DNA of 64,000 bases from Cylicocyclus nassatus (taxonomy: Eukaryota; Nematoda; Chromadorea; Rhabditida; Strongylidae), in the NCBI GenBank assembly GCA_958299035.1, contig CATQJL010000112.1, forward strand, positions 55,533,140 to 55,597,139. Direction: 5' to 3'. Of this stretch, positions 1 through 11,599 are shown one piece after another. The notes below the pieces were generated by a model, which searched no databases, was not told where the DNA came from, and was given only the letters and a program-made list of their open reading frames with translations. Numbering within the stretch: the stretch's first letter is position 1; the number at the start of each line of letters is the position of its first letter. A program made the translations under genes and the position numbers.

Positions 1-171
1 CCAAAGAGCACCTGAGATGGCAGATTTTAAAGATGAAAATTGGAAGAAAATGTGCTAGAACACAAAGCCTATATCGGAGATCCATCCATAAACACAGTCG
101 TATACAATATCCCAAGCAAATAAATTAAGTCCAGCATCTCTGATCAAAAAGGCTATGACCGTCAGGCAACG

Positions 172-1960
172 CTAATCATTTTCAGCGATACTTGACAAGT
201 CAAGTCTTTTTAGTGTACTCCTGAAAATATGGCTACTATCTGCACTAGTGGTATCAACAGGGAGACGCGAAAGCCACCTAGCTCCCCTACAAAACACATT
301 ATTGAACATCAGTAGGTATTTTCTGCGTCGGATTCTTGGATATTGCAGGTTAAAAGAACCAGACCTTTCACTAGTAGGAACAAAAATCCAGTACTTGCTA
401 GCTTTTAGTTTGTTCTTTCTCCTTAGAACTCGAAAGCAGAATACAAGGTCCGAAAATACCCGCCGATGTGTTAAAGACTCCATATGAAGCTTCTTAAGAC
501 GGTCGTGGTATTCAGGTGGGGCAACTCTGGGTGATACGCGTCTGTACAGCAACCTCGTAAAAAATTATTAAACCTTTTCTACTCTACGCATATCTTTTTT
601 GCGGAAGGGAGACCAGATCTGAAAACAGTATTCCAGGTGAGGGAGAACAAACGCTTTATAGAGCAATATCAGTATCCTTGGGGATTTGGTACTAGTATTT
701 CGAAAAAGCATGAAAAGCGAAGAATACGCTTTCTTGATTGTCATATCGACTTGCTTAGTGAAGCTAAGGTTTGTATCAATCAAGACGCCCAGATCTCTAA
801 CAGCATCACATCCTTTCAATGTAGTGCCTTTGATGTGATAGGAGATTGTAGAAGCATTTCCAAGATGAAACGTTGAGCATTTGTCGAGGTTCAACGCTAG
901 ATCCCAGCTATCACACCACTTGATCAATTTATCAAGAGAAGTTTGCAGTGCCAGCTGAACTTCTGGGGCTTTCTCTTCATCATATGCTCCATAAATTTTT
1001 ATATCATCAGCATAATTTTTACTTGTATGCTAGGAAAGGTTTTCAAAACAGATGGTAGATCGAGGGTATAAATCAGGAAGAAAAAGGCTAAAACACCCCC
1101 TGAAGGACACCACTAGTGCAGAGGTACTTTTTGGAATAATGATGTCCAACTCTAACAGTCATATGTCGATCATACAGATAAGATGTAAACCAGAAAGCAG
1201 ATTACCTCCGATTCCGATTTTGCTTAATTTACTCAGTAAATTAGGATGGCAAACTTAATCAAATGCCTTAGTAAGGTCAACGTAAATAATGTCAACAGAT
1301 TTGCCCTCTTTGAATGCCAAGCTCCAATCGAACACACTGTCAACCAAATTGGTGGTGGTGGAAGGTTCAAAAATCCATGCTGTTCATCGGGGATTAGACC
1401 CGAGTTATTGAGCCAATTAATTAATTTACCTCGTATAATTCTTTCCATGATTTTGACAGGGGTAGGCAGTAAACTGATGGGGCGAAAATTGGTGAGAAAA
1501 AGCGCTCCATCAACTTTAGGTATGGCTGTAACCAAGGCTTCTTTCCACATAGGCGGAACTTCTCCCAACATCATAGATATATTGAAAATGTGTGCGAGTG
1601 GATCCGCAAGCGATGACGCGCTCAAGTACACAATTTGCGGTATACCATCAAAAGTCTCCGTGAGGGAGGGCTTGAGTTTTCTAAGGAAGTTGTACACACT
1701 AGATGGATGAAAGTAAACGTCAACACAGCTATGAGTTGGCGCCACGTTAACATTCATCGAAGTAGTGTATTTAACATAATTACTAACAGGAAAATAGACA
1801 CTAGCAAAGTAAGTACCAAGGGCTTCGGCTTTATCAGTATCACTAATGTACGCACCGTGGCATCTTTAAGAATAGAAAGTTTAGCAGTAGGTTTCATTTT
1901 TTTCTCAAATACAGAAAAAGGTGTCTCTGGATGAAGTCTTAGCAGCAAGTTTCTTTTCAC
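172..1960 (-). mobile_element. Decayed LINE (CR1/Jockey-like) reverse transcriptase, copy 1
   Basis: Broken reverse transcriptase of a non-LTR retrotransposon, read right to left in several frames. The N-terminal palm lies at 1233-1757, with motifs such as DGIPQIVYL, NFRPISLLPTPVKIMERII and LIPDEQHGF. The catalytic YADD box is intact in sequence at 1003-1014, followed by DIKIYG and by WDLALNLDKC at 568-927. The C-terminal tail at 172-552 has YHDRLKKLHMESLTHRR and RGARWLSRLP, typical of the region after the RT in CR1/Jockey-type elements. Frameshifts separate the pieces and no endonuclease is seen. The copy at 4290-5880 shares DGIPQIV and SHIFNIS-like blocks, so both belong to one family. The exact clade is inferred. 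Confidence 0.85.
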
Positions 1961-2030
1961 GATAGGCTGTGAATTTTTTTAAATGATCATTACTTATAAT
2001 AACGGGCTAAGGATGTTTACGTGTTTTTGT

Positions 2031-2071
2031 GTGGATGTGTGTGTGTGTGTGTAAGTCTGTCTGTCTGTCAC
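2031..2071. repeat. (TG)n / (TGTC)n microsatellite
   Basis: A TG-rich run passes into three TCTG units. The same tetranucleotide in opposite orientation (GACA) ends the SINE-like family at 13.48-13.51 kb, so this may be a fragment of such a tail. Confidence 0.8.
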
Positions 2072-2291
2072 GAAATTCGTGGGACGGTTACCAGCCAACT
2101 TCTTAAGCCCAAATTTTGCACAGCGCATGCTAGCAACATGAGAGTCCAATATACCAAAGCTTGAGCGGATCCGTTCAGTGGATCCTTTGACAATCACACG
2201 TCAGACGGATCCACTTGGCTTTTGGTCAGTAAAATTGAGCCTTTAGTAAGACCTTTTGCAAAGTCACGGATATGTTTGACAAGTTAGTCTG

Positions 2292-2791
2292 NNNNNNNNN
2301 NNNNNNNNNNNNNNNNNNNNNNNNNNNNNNNNNNNNNNNNNNNNNNNNNNNNNNNNNNNNNNNNNNNNNNNNNNNNNNNNNNNNNNNNNNNNNNNNNNNN
2401 NNNNNNNNNNNNNNNNNNNNNNNNNNNNNNNNNNNNNNNNNNNNNNNNNNNNNNNNNNNNNNNNNNNNNNNNNNNNNNNNNNNNNNNNNNNNNNNNNNNN
2501 NNNNNNNNNNNNNNNNNNNNNNNNNNNNNNNNNNNNNNNNNNNNNNNNNNNNNNNNNNNNNNNNNNNNNNNNNNNNNNNNNNNNNNNNNNNNNNNNNNNN
2601 NNNNNNNNNNNNNNNNNNNNNNNNNNNNNNNNNNNNNNNNNNNNNNNNNNNNNNNNNNNNNNNNNNNNNNNNNNNNNNNNNNNNNNNNNNNNNNNNNNNN
2701 NNNNNNNNNNNNNNNNNNNNNNNNNNNNNNNNNNNNNNNNNNNNNNNNNNNNNNNNNNNNNNNNNNNNNNNNNNNNNNNNNNNNNNNNNNN
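2292..2791. other. Assembly gap, 500 N
   Basis: Exactly 500 unknown bases, the usual placeholder for a scaffold gap of unknown size. Reading frames across it are meaningless. Confidence 0.99.
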
Positions 2792-2884
2792 TGGAAGTTT
2801 TGATCAAAACATGTTTTGCACTTTTGGAAACAATATGGAAATTGACAGGAAAATTCTTCAGAAAAATGAACGTCTACAGTCATC

Positions 2885-2935
2885 GGCGACGACCGCTCGC
2901 TTACTCTGGTGTTCAAGGCACGGGGCGGGCAATAA
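2885..2935 (+). repeat. Interspersed repeat fragment, matches 15316-15366
   Basis: About 50 bases containing CGACGACCGCTCGCTTA and GGTGTTCAAGGCACG recur nearly unchanged in the same orientation near 15.3 kb. The surrounding DNA is not obviously alike. It is the conserved part of an unidentified repeat that runs into the gap. Confidence 0.7.
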
Positions 2936-4289
2936 GATTTTAAGCCTTTACCTTCTTGAACTTATCGATTTTTTTGCAAAATTCGAGCTACAGGATTAAC
3001 ACAAAGGTGTATGTAAGTACCGTGTACTTACTTAGATACTTAGATGGCCTGTCCTCACGTGACGTGCGGGCCCCAGTACATAAGTTTCCATTAAATCCCG
3101 TCTTTCGCTCCAGACATCCACCATCCTCTTGGTTGTCGTCGGTGGCTGCGTCCACGAATTCCAAGCTCAAGCGCTCTGTGGTCCGCAAAGCTTTCGACGT
3201 GCTACAGTGTCGGCCCAAGTCTCAGTTGCGTAACAGAGCCTCGGGAGAACGGATGAGTCGAACAGGTGGGCATCAAGGGGTCCGTCAGTTGGTCAGTGGC
3301 TTCCTTCAGAAGCCCGAGGGCGGCCCAAGCTGCTCTTCTTTTTTAAGGAAAAGAAGAGCACGCTGATTGCGAATACAACAACCGTTTTTGAGATTGCCCA
3401 TTACTTTTATATCGCAATCGTTGACTCTCAAATTTTTTTGTACAATTACATCCCAAAATACGAAACATTTGCAACACCTAGAGCCTGTCCTCCTACTCAA
3501 ATAGAAGCGATCACTGTATTTTTTGCTTTTAAAAGCACCAAAAATCAATCTGCTTTAACAAGCTGCTGATTTGAGGAGTTTTCAAGCCCTTGTTTATTTC
3601 AAATGATAGCAACAGAATCTACTGAGCATTTTCGATAGATGAGGACTAAAAAAAAACAGGTGGCTTTATGATTTTGTCCAGCTTTCATTAAGGTTTTTCA
3701 ATTTTCGTTTTTCTCCGTCCAAACTCAACAAGACTGGAAGCCGTTTTGAGGGGTCATAAAAGGTTGACATGCACACAATACAGCAATTCAGACGTACGAC
3801 GATTTCTAGAGTGGCTTTGTAATCATGGCCAGTACTGTATATATACACATGCTGGCCAAAACTATAGGTATATCCTGAAAACTGCCGAAACTCATTTGCT
3901 TCTCAACGAATTGATTTGAAATTTGGTACAGCTGTGTGATCAAGAAGCTACCATCAGTAACCAAAAAGGACCTCGCTTTCGTTTGATTATTCAGAAAAAA
4001 ATTGAAAATTTTGGAAAAAAGCAGGCTTGAAGGTTGGCCAAAACTAAAAATCCACCTAAATTTTTTGTCCACTGAAGTAATTCTCGGCTTCGAAAATCTT
4101 TTGTGCGTATACATAACCAAAAGTCAAAACAGTCGCTAGTTCAGCTCTATGATAGCTCTATACAAAAATGCTTATCTGCTTTTTTTCACTCAAAAATATT
4201 TTCATGCGTATTTTGTTCCAGAGAATGTGTTTTATGGATGATTCCGCAGTTTTCTAATCGTTTGGAAGCGATAGGGCTCCGTCTATCTC
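2936..4289. other. No gene recognised; possible Tc1-like terminus near 3.85 kb
   Basis: Frames near 3.0-3.4 kb are open on both strands in somewhat GC-rich DNA but match nothing I recognise. At 3851-3870 the motif TGCTGGCCAAAACTATAG resembles the outer inverted repeat of Tc1-like transposons, and GTTGGCCAAAACTA recurs at about 4035-4048. No partner terminus was found and no transposase is present. Confidence 0.3.
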
Positions 4290-5880
4290 CTAAATGCTTA
4301 GCGAAGTGAGCACTAGAAAAAATTTAAATTTCGTATTCAGGGTAAACCTGACATAAATGCACACTGAAATGTCCCAATCTTTGCACCATTCAACCATGTT
4401 ATTGATGGCACGCTGCAAGGCATCTTCAATTGTTTTCTGATTACACCTATTGTATATACCGTAAATTTTAATATCATCGAGATACATGAGCACATGTATC
4501 TCGATGATATTAAGTTTATGAGTTTTTAAAATTTGGGGTAACTCAGCAGTATAGACTAGGAATAGCAAGAGTGCACCTCGCTCTGCTGAAGTCCGTTTGT
4601 AAAAGGAAAACGCCCAGAATAATCCCTTCCCACCAGAACCATCATACATCTGGAGTGCAGATATGATTTTAGCCACTCAAGCAAAGGTCCTTTGATACCA
4701 TAGTGCTCAAGCTTATATGACAATTTACCATGGCTTATGCGGACAAAAGCTTTCGACAAATCGAAACATATAACGTCTACTTGGTACTTCTTCACAAATG
4801 AAACTAATATTAAAGATATGTGACAATGGGACCGATAGCTCTCTTGCACACCGTTTGAAGACGATCTGAGGTATGCCGTCAAAAGGCTCAAATGTAGATT
4901 GTTTTAGGGTTCTAATGTAAGAAAGTTTTCGACAGTAGAAGGCATGATCGTAGGTATTGAGCAAGTACGGTTCAGAGGTGTCTCCAATGTTTTAGGGTCA
5001 GGAGTGCTTGTAGAAAAAGTGCTCGCAAAAAACTCGGCTTACCCTAAAGCCTTGGATCGATTTGTTAGACAAGTATTGCCCAACATACTCCAAGACATCG
5101 TGATCTTGTGCATGCTGCATATGATGGATATAACAAAAGAGATTTTTAGAGTGATTAGACAAAGCCAGGTGTCTTTCATGATTTGCGAGGAACTTCTTGA
5201 TGTGGAATGCCACGTCAGAGCAAACATTGCTGTACAATGGGCAATTATGATGAGCAGTTCTGAGAAGTCTTTTGTCTGAAGCAGAAGCGACTGTATGTGG
5301 CGCGGGTATCGTAAATAGCCAATTTTGTGTAACCAAATGGAGTATATTTAGCCGTAGATTATACAATAACACAGCAGAATCTGTAGTATACATCATAGGG
5401 GCCAATATACCGAGAATCTCTTCCCAGTCAATAGTGTGGAGATCATTTTTCATTCCTTTGGAATCAATTTTACTAAAAATAGGAAATGGGGTAAGTTATT
5501 TTTCGATTTATGGAATTTATATAGGAACTCAGAAATATTGTGATCAGACGTACCAAATGGTGCCTTAACAGATAGCTTGTGCACTGAATTAATAGCTGAT
5601 AATACCGAATCTAAAATGGCACCATCGCGAGTGGGTACGGTTACAAATTGCTTAAGGTCTAAGTATGAAAGAACTTAAGAAATCTATGAACTTGTGGAAA
5701 AATATGATGTGGTGCGTCTCCAGGAAGATTGGAATAGGGAAATTGAAATCATAAGCAATCAAGATATTAGGAGTACAATGAGTAAAAGCTAAGAGAAGAA
5801 GAGCACGACATTCGAATTTAAGGCAGAACTGGGAGGTCGGTAGATACATATGACTTGGGTTTTAGAGAGAGTTCCGGGTT
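4290..5880 (-). mobile_element. Decayed LINE (CR1/Jockey-like), copy 2, endonuclease to reverse transcriptase
   Basis: Second copy of the LINE family, keeping more of the 5' coding part. On the minus strand the apurinic endonuclease is recognisable from a DFNFP block (about 5735-5751, normally GDFN) and the SDHN box at 5537-5548. The linker at 4998-5453 is followed by reverse transcriptase pieces at 4556-4964 (DGIPQIV, DVICFDLSKAF, LEWLKSYLHSR). The palm box reads YLDD instead of YADD at about 4474-4485. Frameshifts and stops break it throughout. It is colinear with copy 1 but clearly diverged. Confidence 0.85.
4468..4513. repeat. Perfect 21-bp inverted repeat, 4-nt loop
   Basis: The arms at 4468-4488 and 4493-4513 are exact reverse complements separated by AGCA. 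The left arm covers the YLDD codons of the LINE. An inverted duplication of 21 bases is not expected in a normal reverse transcriptase reading frame. Confidence 0.9.
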
Positions 5881-6265
5881 GTTATAGATCAACCAACTTT
5901 ATCTCACAACTGCAATTACTCGCAATTGCAATACTCTCACAAAATAGAGTTGATTTGATCAATATGCAAACTCCTCCCCCTTTCTTACGTATTCTGTCAG
6001 AGCGAAAAACCACGTAAGGCAGATCACAAACTATTTTAGCACCCTGTATATACATATTTTCTCCCCGACATATACACCGTACATATCATCGGCTCCACGT
6101 TTCGTGAGAGGCGGGGTTTTGCCAACGCAAAGCGTAGCGGTTTTTGATAGCGAGAGAGTACAAAAAACAATGCTATGACGTGGAGTTTAACAAGTTACCT
6201 GTGTTATCCGGAAAAGTCTGCAATACACACCTCTACGCGAATCGTGGAGACGATCATACCTTTCA

Positions 6266-7058
6266 CAGGGCCCGGCACAGATTGTCTGGAAGCAGGCTGG
6301 ACTTCGTTTTTAAAGCAAACAGCAAAGGGGATGTCGTTTTTGACGAGTCGGAACCGAGCACCAAGAATAAGCGCCATTTAGTCGAACACAAGTTTTTTCG
6401 GACAGGCTATCACACGATTGACATGCTCTATCGTGTATGGCGAAAAGCGCGCGCGATTTGAAAGCAAGGTTTAAATAAACAAATTGCTTGTTTACAGCGC
6501 ACACAGAAGCATATGACACCAAAACTGAACTGTATGTATAGAAAATTATTTGCGGAAGGACTATGTAAAAAGATTTAAGAACTTATGTGAAGTAGTACCT
6601 TTTCCAAAATTAGATCGTCTCCAGACGGTCACCAGACGATCTGAGATCGTCTGGAGCATATATTTTCTTCACTTCACTTAAGTTTCGGATCTTTTTAGCA
6701 TGGACGGATTCCCAGGCCAAAAATCTACCCCTGAGCATGAAGACATTTTCATATTATTGCCTTTCCTTTGTTTTTTTTTTTGCCTTCATTTCTTCTCGCT
6801 TTGTTAAATATCGCGCTCTAATGCCAAAGTCTTGTGCATGCGTAGTATTCAGCTCCGATTTGGATTTTATCTCTACTTACTGCTATCTCTACTCTCTACT
6901 TTTACTCTTATCTTAGGTCTTTTCTCTCAGACTACTAATTGTTTCTTGTTTTCATCTTCTGCTAAGCAGGTAGGTCAAAGGGGACTTCGTAAAACTTCCG
7001 AAAGTCAGGGGAAACTTCGTTTTCAGAAACCCTAGAAACCGACTCATGCCGGGCCCTG
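6266..7058. mobile_element. hAT-like MITE, copy 1
   Basis: The ends read CAGGGCCCGGCACAG and, inverted, CAGGGCCCGGCATGAG. These are flanked by an 8-bp near-duplication, ACCTTTCA at 6258-6265 and ACCTTCCA at 7059-7066. A CAGGG terminus and 8-bp target duplication are characteristic of the hAT superfamily. The interior has no transposase. It contains a GCAAAGGGGAT.TCGTTT block also found in the elements at 15.45 and 41.74 kb, defining one non-autonomous family. It also holds inverted CCAGACGATC motifs at 6610-6660 and a T-rich stretch. Confidence 0.8.
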
Positions 7059-7307
7059 ACCTTCCATTCGCGACTTTATTGATAACATGCTGTGAATTTC
7101 TGTCTAAATATGTAAATACAAGCCCACGCTATAAATATCGTGCATGATGCCTGATTGAACTCACACCAAAGACGATAAAATGTGGCTTTTTGCAAAAGCG
7201 AGTACTAGCTTTCTTATGTACTCATATTTTTCATTTCTTTATGGCCACTGGATCACATGCGCTTCTTATGCTTAATGACACGGAACTCCATTCTGCTCAT
7301 CTAAGTA

Positions 7308-8775
7308 TTAGGTGGGTCCGGAACTTTGCGGCGTTTTTAGACCTACCCGCAAATCACTCAGAATAATGATAGACAAAAATTCTAAGCGTTGTTCTATGTA
7401 GGATCTCTTACTCGTCAGCAGCAATATTTTTGTTCGGATTCTCAATGTTCCTGCGAATAATCGCCACAATCTCCAACCCATGCTTCATACCCTAAATTTA
7501 GCTATTTTTTGGAATTTTCGTTTTGGACTTTTGAAAAAACTTTGATAACAGTTGAATAGAGTAAACAAAATGCTGCAAAATCCAATTTTTGACATCGATA
7601 GCTAACTTTTCAATATCTTTAACAAGTTTTTCGAAAGTCTTTACATTTGCAAAGTCGTAAAACACACAAATGCTTCAAACACTTTGAAACCTTTGCAAAT
7701 TGAAGCTCCCAAAAATCGGTTATGATTGAACACCAAGTGCAAATGACAGATGAGTTTCTACCGCTTTGACATATTGATTTCTGCAATTTTCGGGTGCAGC
7801 TTGGGACGATCAAAAGACTAAAATTATGGCGACTGTTTCCTCGTAATTTTTACAAAAGAAAGGAAAAAAATGTCAAAAAGCGAAGAAGAAGCTGCATTGA
7901 ACGACATCTTAGTGTTTGCCGCCTAATGCTCTACGAGGTTTGGGATAAACAAATATCAAATTTGGTAGCATCGATATATCAATTTTAGAATATTTGAGAA
8001 GCTAGCTATCGATGACAAAAAATTGTATCAAATTGCATTTTGTTTACTCTATTTTTATTAAAGCGTTTCTAGCAGTCCAAAACGAAAATTAAAAAAAAAT
8101 AGCAAAGTTAAGGTGGATAGGAATTATGGGTTGAATATTCTGACAATTTTCCAAAAAATTTCAGAGGAATCCAAACAAAAACATCACTGTTGGAAAGAGG
8201 AATAAATTCTGCATAGAGCACCTTTTGGAGTATTCGCTTAACTTTATTCTGAACTAGCTAACCTACCCGGCCCGCCCAGCCCTGAAACTATGACAAAACT
8301 TCCATCTCTATCCCCGCAAGCCTTTCCCTGTGCACACTTCCACATACCAACTCCCTATTCTCGCGTTAGTTATCAGGTGCTCACTTATCCCTGTGCGAAT
8401 TCCCAGCCCTAGCTCAAAATTTCAAAAATCGATAAAATTGATGAAACGAATGGGTGATTCCAAAAACTAGTATTGTTTTCGTAATCAGCATGCTCGATTA
8501 CCCCATGTGCCAACTCCCAGCCCCGTAGGTGAATCTGCAAAAAAAATCGATAAAAATCGATAAAATCGATATCGATCTAAAGTAGCCTATGAGCCCGCCC
8601 GCCCCGAAGTGTATGTGTACCAAGTTTGATCCGGATCGGTTTTGAAATAAAAATTTTCATTCGGAACATACGTACAGACATACCGACATAAATACAGACA
8701 AAGAGACATTCAGCTTTATAGATAGATGATTTAAAGATAGGTCTAATAACGACTCGAGCTATCGGACCCACCTAA
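7308..8775. mobile_element. Palindromic mariner-like MITE with nested insertion
   Basis: The termini read TTAGGTGGGTCCG and its inverse, each flanked by TA (7306-7307 and 8776-8777). The element is largely one long inverted repeat. The block TTTTCGTTTTGGAC near 7520 pairs with GTCCAAAACGAAAA near 8078, and the ends pair through GTAGGTCTAA. The right arm is interrupted by the SINE-like element at 8262-8728. There is no transposase. The TTAGG terminus and TA duplication are those of Tc1/mariner-type MITEs, like the series at 60-64 kb. Confidence 0.8.
8262..8728 (+). mobile_element. SINE-like family S, copy 1
   Basis: It begins ACTAGCTAACCTACCCGGC and ends CATTCAGCTTTATAGATAG after GTACAGACATACCGACATA. 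The same head and tail delimit the element at 12.0-13.54 kb. Inside it has about two units of the ATCGAT-rich block that is expanded in that copy. It interrupts the right arm of the enclosing MITE between TTATTCTGA and TTTAAAGATAGG, which are contiguous in the mirrored left arm, so both boundaries are well placed. No protein is encoded. Similar heads and tails are known from non-LTR-derived repeats in invertebrates; the class is inferred. Confidence 0.65.
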
Positions 8776-9153
8776 TATAAAATTCGGTTAAATTTCGTGA
8801 ATAAATCTTTTTCTTCTGCCACATTTTTAGCCTATTATGTTTCCTGAAGCGAGTCGTGCATTTATGACAAAACTTTTATCTAGAGGAGCAAAGTGGTGTT
8901 TTTTACTGATGCAAAAAATAATTGTCAAATCATCTTAGTGTTATTAACAATTTACAACAAGCTCCTTAGCAATTGCTAATAAACTGCATCAAAAATCCCA
9001 ATTATTTTTGCTTCTCTACTACAGGACAAAGTATGGTATGCTCAAACCCTTTTCTACCAATTTGAGCAGTAATCGCATTGATTGATCGTGCTTAATATTC
9101 AACTCCATGACCTCAAATTCCGAATGAAATAGTAAGCCTGATTACTGCAGACT

Positions 9154-9288
9154 GAGTGGGGGAACGAAAGCCGCCAGGTCCAGCCGCCTTTCGCTGCCAG
9201 CTGGTCCTTTCGCAGCGTTGTTGCATGTCGTTCCAGGACCAGCAGTCCGCGGAGGCGGCTGGACCTGGCGGCTTTCGTTCCCCCACCC
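9154..9288. mobile_element. Small MITE with 32-bp inverted repeats and 9-bp target duplication
   Basis: The arms at 9157-9188 and 9254-9285 are perfect 32-bp inverted repeats that begin TGGGGGAACGAAAGCC. The unit is flanked by CTGCAGACT at 9145-9153 and 9289-9297. A 9-bp duplication suggests a Mutator (MULE)-type element. At 135 bp it can only be non-autonomous. Confidence 0.65.
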
Positions 9289-9582
9289 CTGCAGACTCAC
9301 TCAAATGCATAGATGCAAGTTTTTAAAAATTGTGGATGGGCGATATGCATTTCGCGGTAACTCTGCATATCAATGCAGTGCTTTATGCTTTTTTCCTAAT
9401 TTTCAAAGGACAAGAAGCTTGTTTCTTCAATGCTCGTCGTTCATATCATGCTATAAAAAAGCGCAAGCACCCCCCATCTGACGTCATCGCTCGCGTCAGG
9501 GGTGTCAACATGTCTGTCGTTTTGTGCCCGTGCAGCACAGAGCTGATGACTCACAATGGTAGTGATTATACTTGGGGAAATT

Positions 9583-9765
9583 CGAAATTTTCTTCGAATA
9601 TTCGAATATCGAATATATTCGAAAATTGAAAATTTCGAATATTCGACTATCGAATGATATTCGAAAATCGGAAATTTCGAATATTCGATTACCGAATATC
9701 ATTCGAATATCGAATATCATTCGACCTTTGAATATCATTCGATTTTCGAATATCATTCGAAAAAT
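9583..9765. repeat. AATATTCG-type satellite, array 1
   Basis: About 180 bases of degenerate palindromic words built on TTCGAATATTCGAA, TATCGAATAT and TTCGAAAATT. No regular unit length is kept. A second array of the same words lies at 15.66-15.98 kb. Confidence 0.9.
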
Positions 9766-9799
9766 TAATGTCTATGTGATATGATAACATGACCAAGTG

Positions 9800-10213
9800 C
9801 ATAGTTTACAAGTACTGTAGGTCTTTGTAGTGCCCTTTTATGCGACTACTACTCTGCAGTACATGACATATATCTCAGCGCGTCGCGCGGATTCTCTACA
9901 TTCTCTACATCGGATTCTCTACACCCTGTCATCGACAACTCCACGATACACATATAGTATACACATTGTTGAACTGTGTAAGTGCTTTACCAACAACTTT
10001 CAATTTGACACTCGTGGCAATAAGCAACTTCCTCTCGTTGGCAATGCGATAAGCTAGACCGTTGCTGGAAATATTTACTATACAATGACTGGTTCTACCA
10101 TATCCCTTCCTCGCACTACAACAAACGACAAACTTCTTGACACAACACTATCCTTCCGGTCACTAATGCATTATCTTGAATACGCCCTCAATTTACGATG
10201 TCGAGTGGAAGCG
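9800..10213. other. No feature recognised
   Basis: Ordinary mixed sequence. It contains a short direct repeat of GGATTCTCTACA (about 9890-9920). No conserved coding sequence, terminal repeats or structure was seen. Confidence 0.5.
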
Positions 10214-10350
10214 CAGAAGGAGCTGCCGGCAACTTCGCGATGTAAGTTGCCGGCAAATTGCCGGCAGCTCGTCGAAATCCGCGAGATGGCAGCTGCCGGC
10301 AGGTCAGAGAGCACGGGAAATAGCTTTTGAGAGAGGGAGCTGCCGGCATC
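10214..10350. repeat. Cluster of GCTGCCGGCA motifs with inverted repeats
   Basis: CTGCCGGCA or its inverse occurs five times. One pair, GAGCTGCCGGCAA and TTGCCGGCAGCTC, forms an imperfect hairpin. Related words (GAGCTGCCGGCGG, GATGCTGCCGGCATG) appear at about 13.96 kb and inside the hAT MITE at 41.84 kb. This is probably a fragment of a GC-rich MITE. Confidence 0.6.
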
Positions 10351-11484
10351 CCGACGTGCCCCTACCACGTCGAGGTGGTGGCACCTTTGCCGACGGGGTC
10401 TGCGAGTTTGCGAATTGCGGCGATATCACACAATTTACGTCAGGCGAAAAAATCAAAAATTCTACTTTTCATCAAAAAACTATTATTTTTCTCATTATAT
10501 GAGTTTTTCTTTTCAAAACGACGATTTTCTTACAGAGAAAAAATCCAGTGATGCCTTAATATCATAAAGAACATCATCTTTTTTGGCAATCCTATATACA
10601 TCTCGTCTGCACCGATTTCGCCCCTCTCTCGCTCATATCAATCAGCCATACCTTCGATAGTCAAGAGACAAGGGCTTGAAAGTGATAGTTGTTTGAGTTC
10701 TTGCCCCCTATAAAAAGTGAAGGTTGTTTCAGAAAAATAGACGAAAATTTAGAGATACAAATTAAATTAGAAAAGTTAGAAAATTCATATAAAGCAGAGG
10801 TTAGCACATCACCAAATCTGAAACCTTAACTTGGTGGTTTCCTACGCAGAGTTTCGTCTCCAGGATTGCCGTTAAAACTGGGTGACAACAACAACAAAGT
10901 TCTTTTCCAGTCAAAAAAAGCGCTGTTTAGCTGTGGCGTTAGTTGGGAGACCGAAAGAAGAAGAACTTGTCAACAACTGAATTGAACATGTTAAACATGT
11001 CTGTAAAGTTGTGTTGCACATCGACGCCAATCTGATTTTTGATGCGTCCTTCAAATTTTCACCCCCGCATAGTCATTTCGTACGCTGCGACGTTGTCGGG
11101 ATTCTTCCGCTCATCATTCTGAGCAAGTATCGTCCAAGCTGGAAAAAATTCGCTGCAAAAGCACAGAAAGAGAACAAGGTAAAGAAAAACGCACTTTTTT
11201 GTATTTTTCACAAAAAAAAACCGGCATAAGCAAAGAAGTAAGCTCGGCGACGTTGTCTACATCATAGACAGAAACAAGACCTATCGAGTGCACAAAAAAA
11301 CCGAGTGAAAAAAGTTAAACTGAAGAAAAAACAAGAGGTTTTCGAAAACACCGTTTTTCGAGGATTTCTCGTTTAAATCCCAAAAAGAAGTTCCGCGACA
11401 TTGTCAGCGTGAAAATAGAGATCAAGAGCTTTAATATGATATATAGATTATCGAAATTGGGCTCCGAATAACGAAGAAAAGGGT
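10351..11484 (+). other. Possible decayed gene: TATA-like box and recurring GCGACGTTGTC word
   Basis: A TATA-like CCTATAAAAAGTG is present at about 10707-10719. Downstream, frames at 11011-11160 read plausibly (ILSKYRPSWKKFAAKAQKEN) up to a GTAAAG that could be a splice donor. GCGACGTTGTC occurs at 11087-11097 and 11247-11257, as GCGACATTGTC at 11395-11405, and inverted at 11679-11689. I cannot assign a product, and this may be remnant repeat DNA. Confidence 0.25.
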
Positions 11485-11599
11485 ACCAGAGCCAAATGCC
11501 CCGCGCCCCGCATTTGAGGTAGCGAGGTAGCGCGCAGCGCGCGGAGACGCAGACGAGCAGCGGAGACAGACCAGAGCCGACGGGGCATTTGGCTCTGGT
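11485..11599. repeat. 19-bp perfect inverted repeat, GC-rich loop
   Basis: The arms ACCAGAGCCAAATGCCCCG at 11485-11503 and their exact complement at 11581-11599 enclose a GC-rich, repetitive loop with AGCGAGGTAGCGCGCAGCGC. The CAGAGC ends resemble hAT termini, but the flanks show no 8-bp duplication. Confidence 0.8.

Larger units (their letters stand above)
7075..9065 (-). repeat. Repeat family F, interrupted by a MITE
   Basis: The flanks 7075-7307 and 8776-9065 match one continuous block, reverse-complemented, at about 24.24-24.74 kb (shared ACAAGCCCACGCTATAA, AAAAGCGAGTACTA, CATCTAAGTATA, TTGCTTCTCTACTACAG). Part of it also matches 22.43-22.56 kb. The palindromic MITE at 7308-8775 therefore sits inside an older repeat whose uninterrupted copy survives about 15 kb away. 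No coding content is seen. Confidence 0.75.

Noticed and set aside
2226..2943. Frames of about 200 codons around 2.3-2.8 kb
   Set aside because: They consist almost wholly of the 500-N gap.
6144..6522. Overlapping frames near 6.2-6.5 kb
   Set aside because: They fall across the left end of the hAT-like MITE and have no motif.
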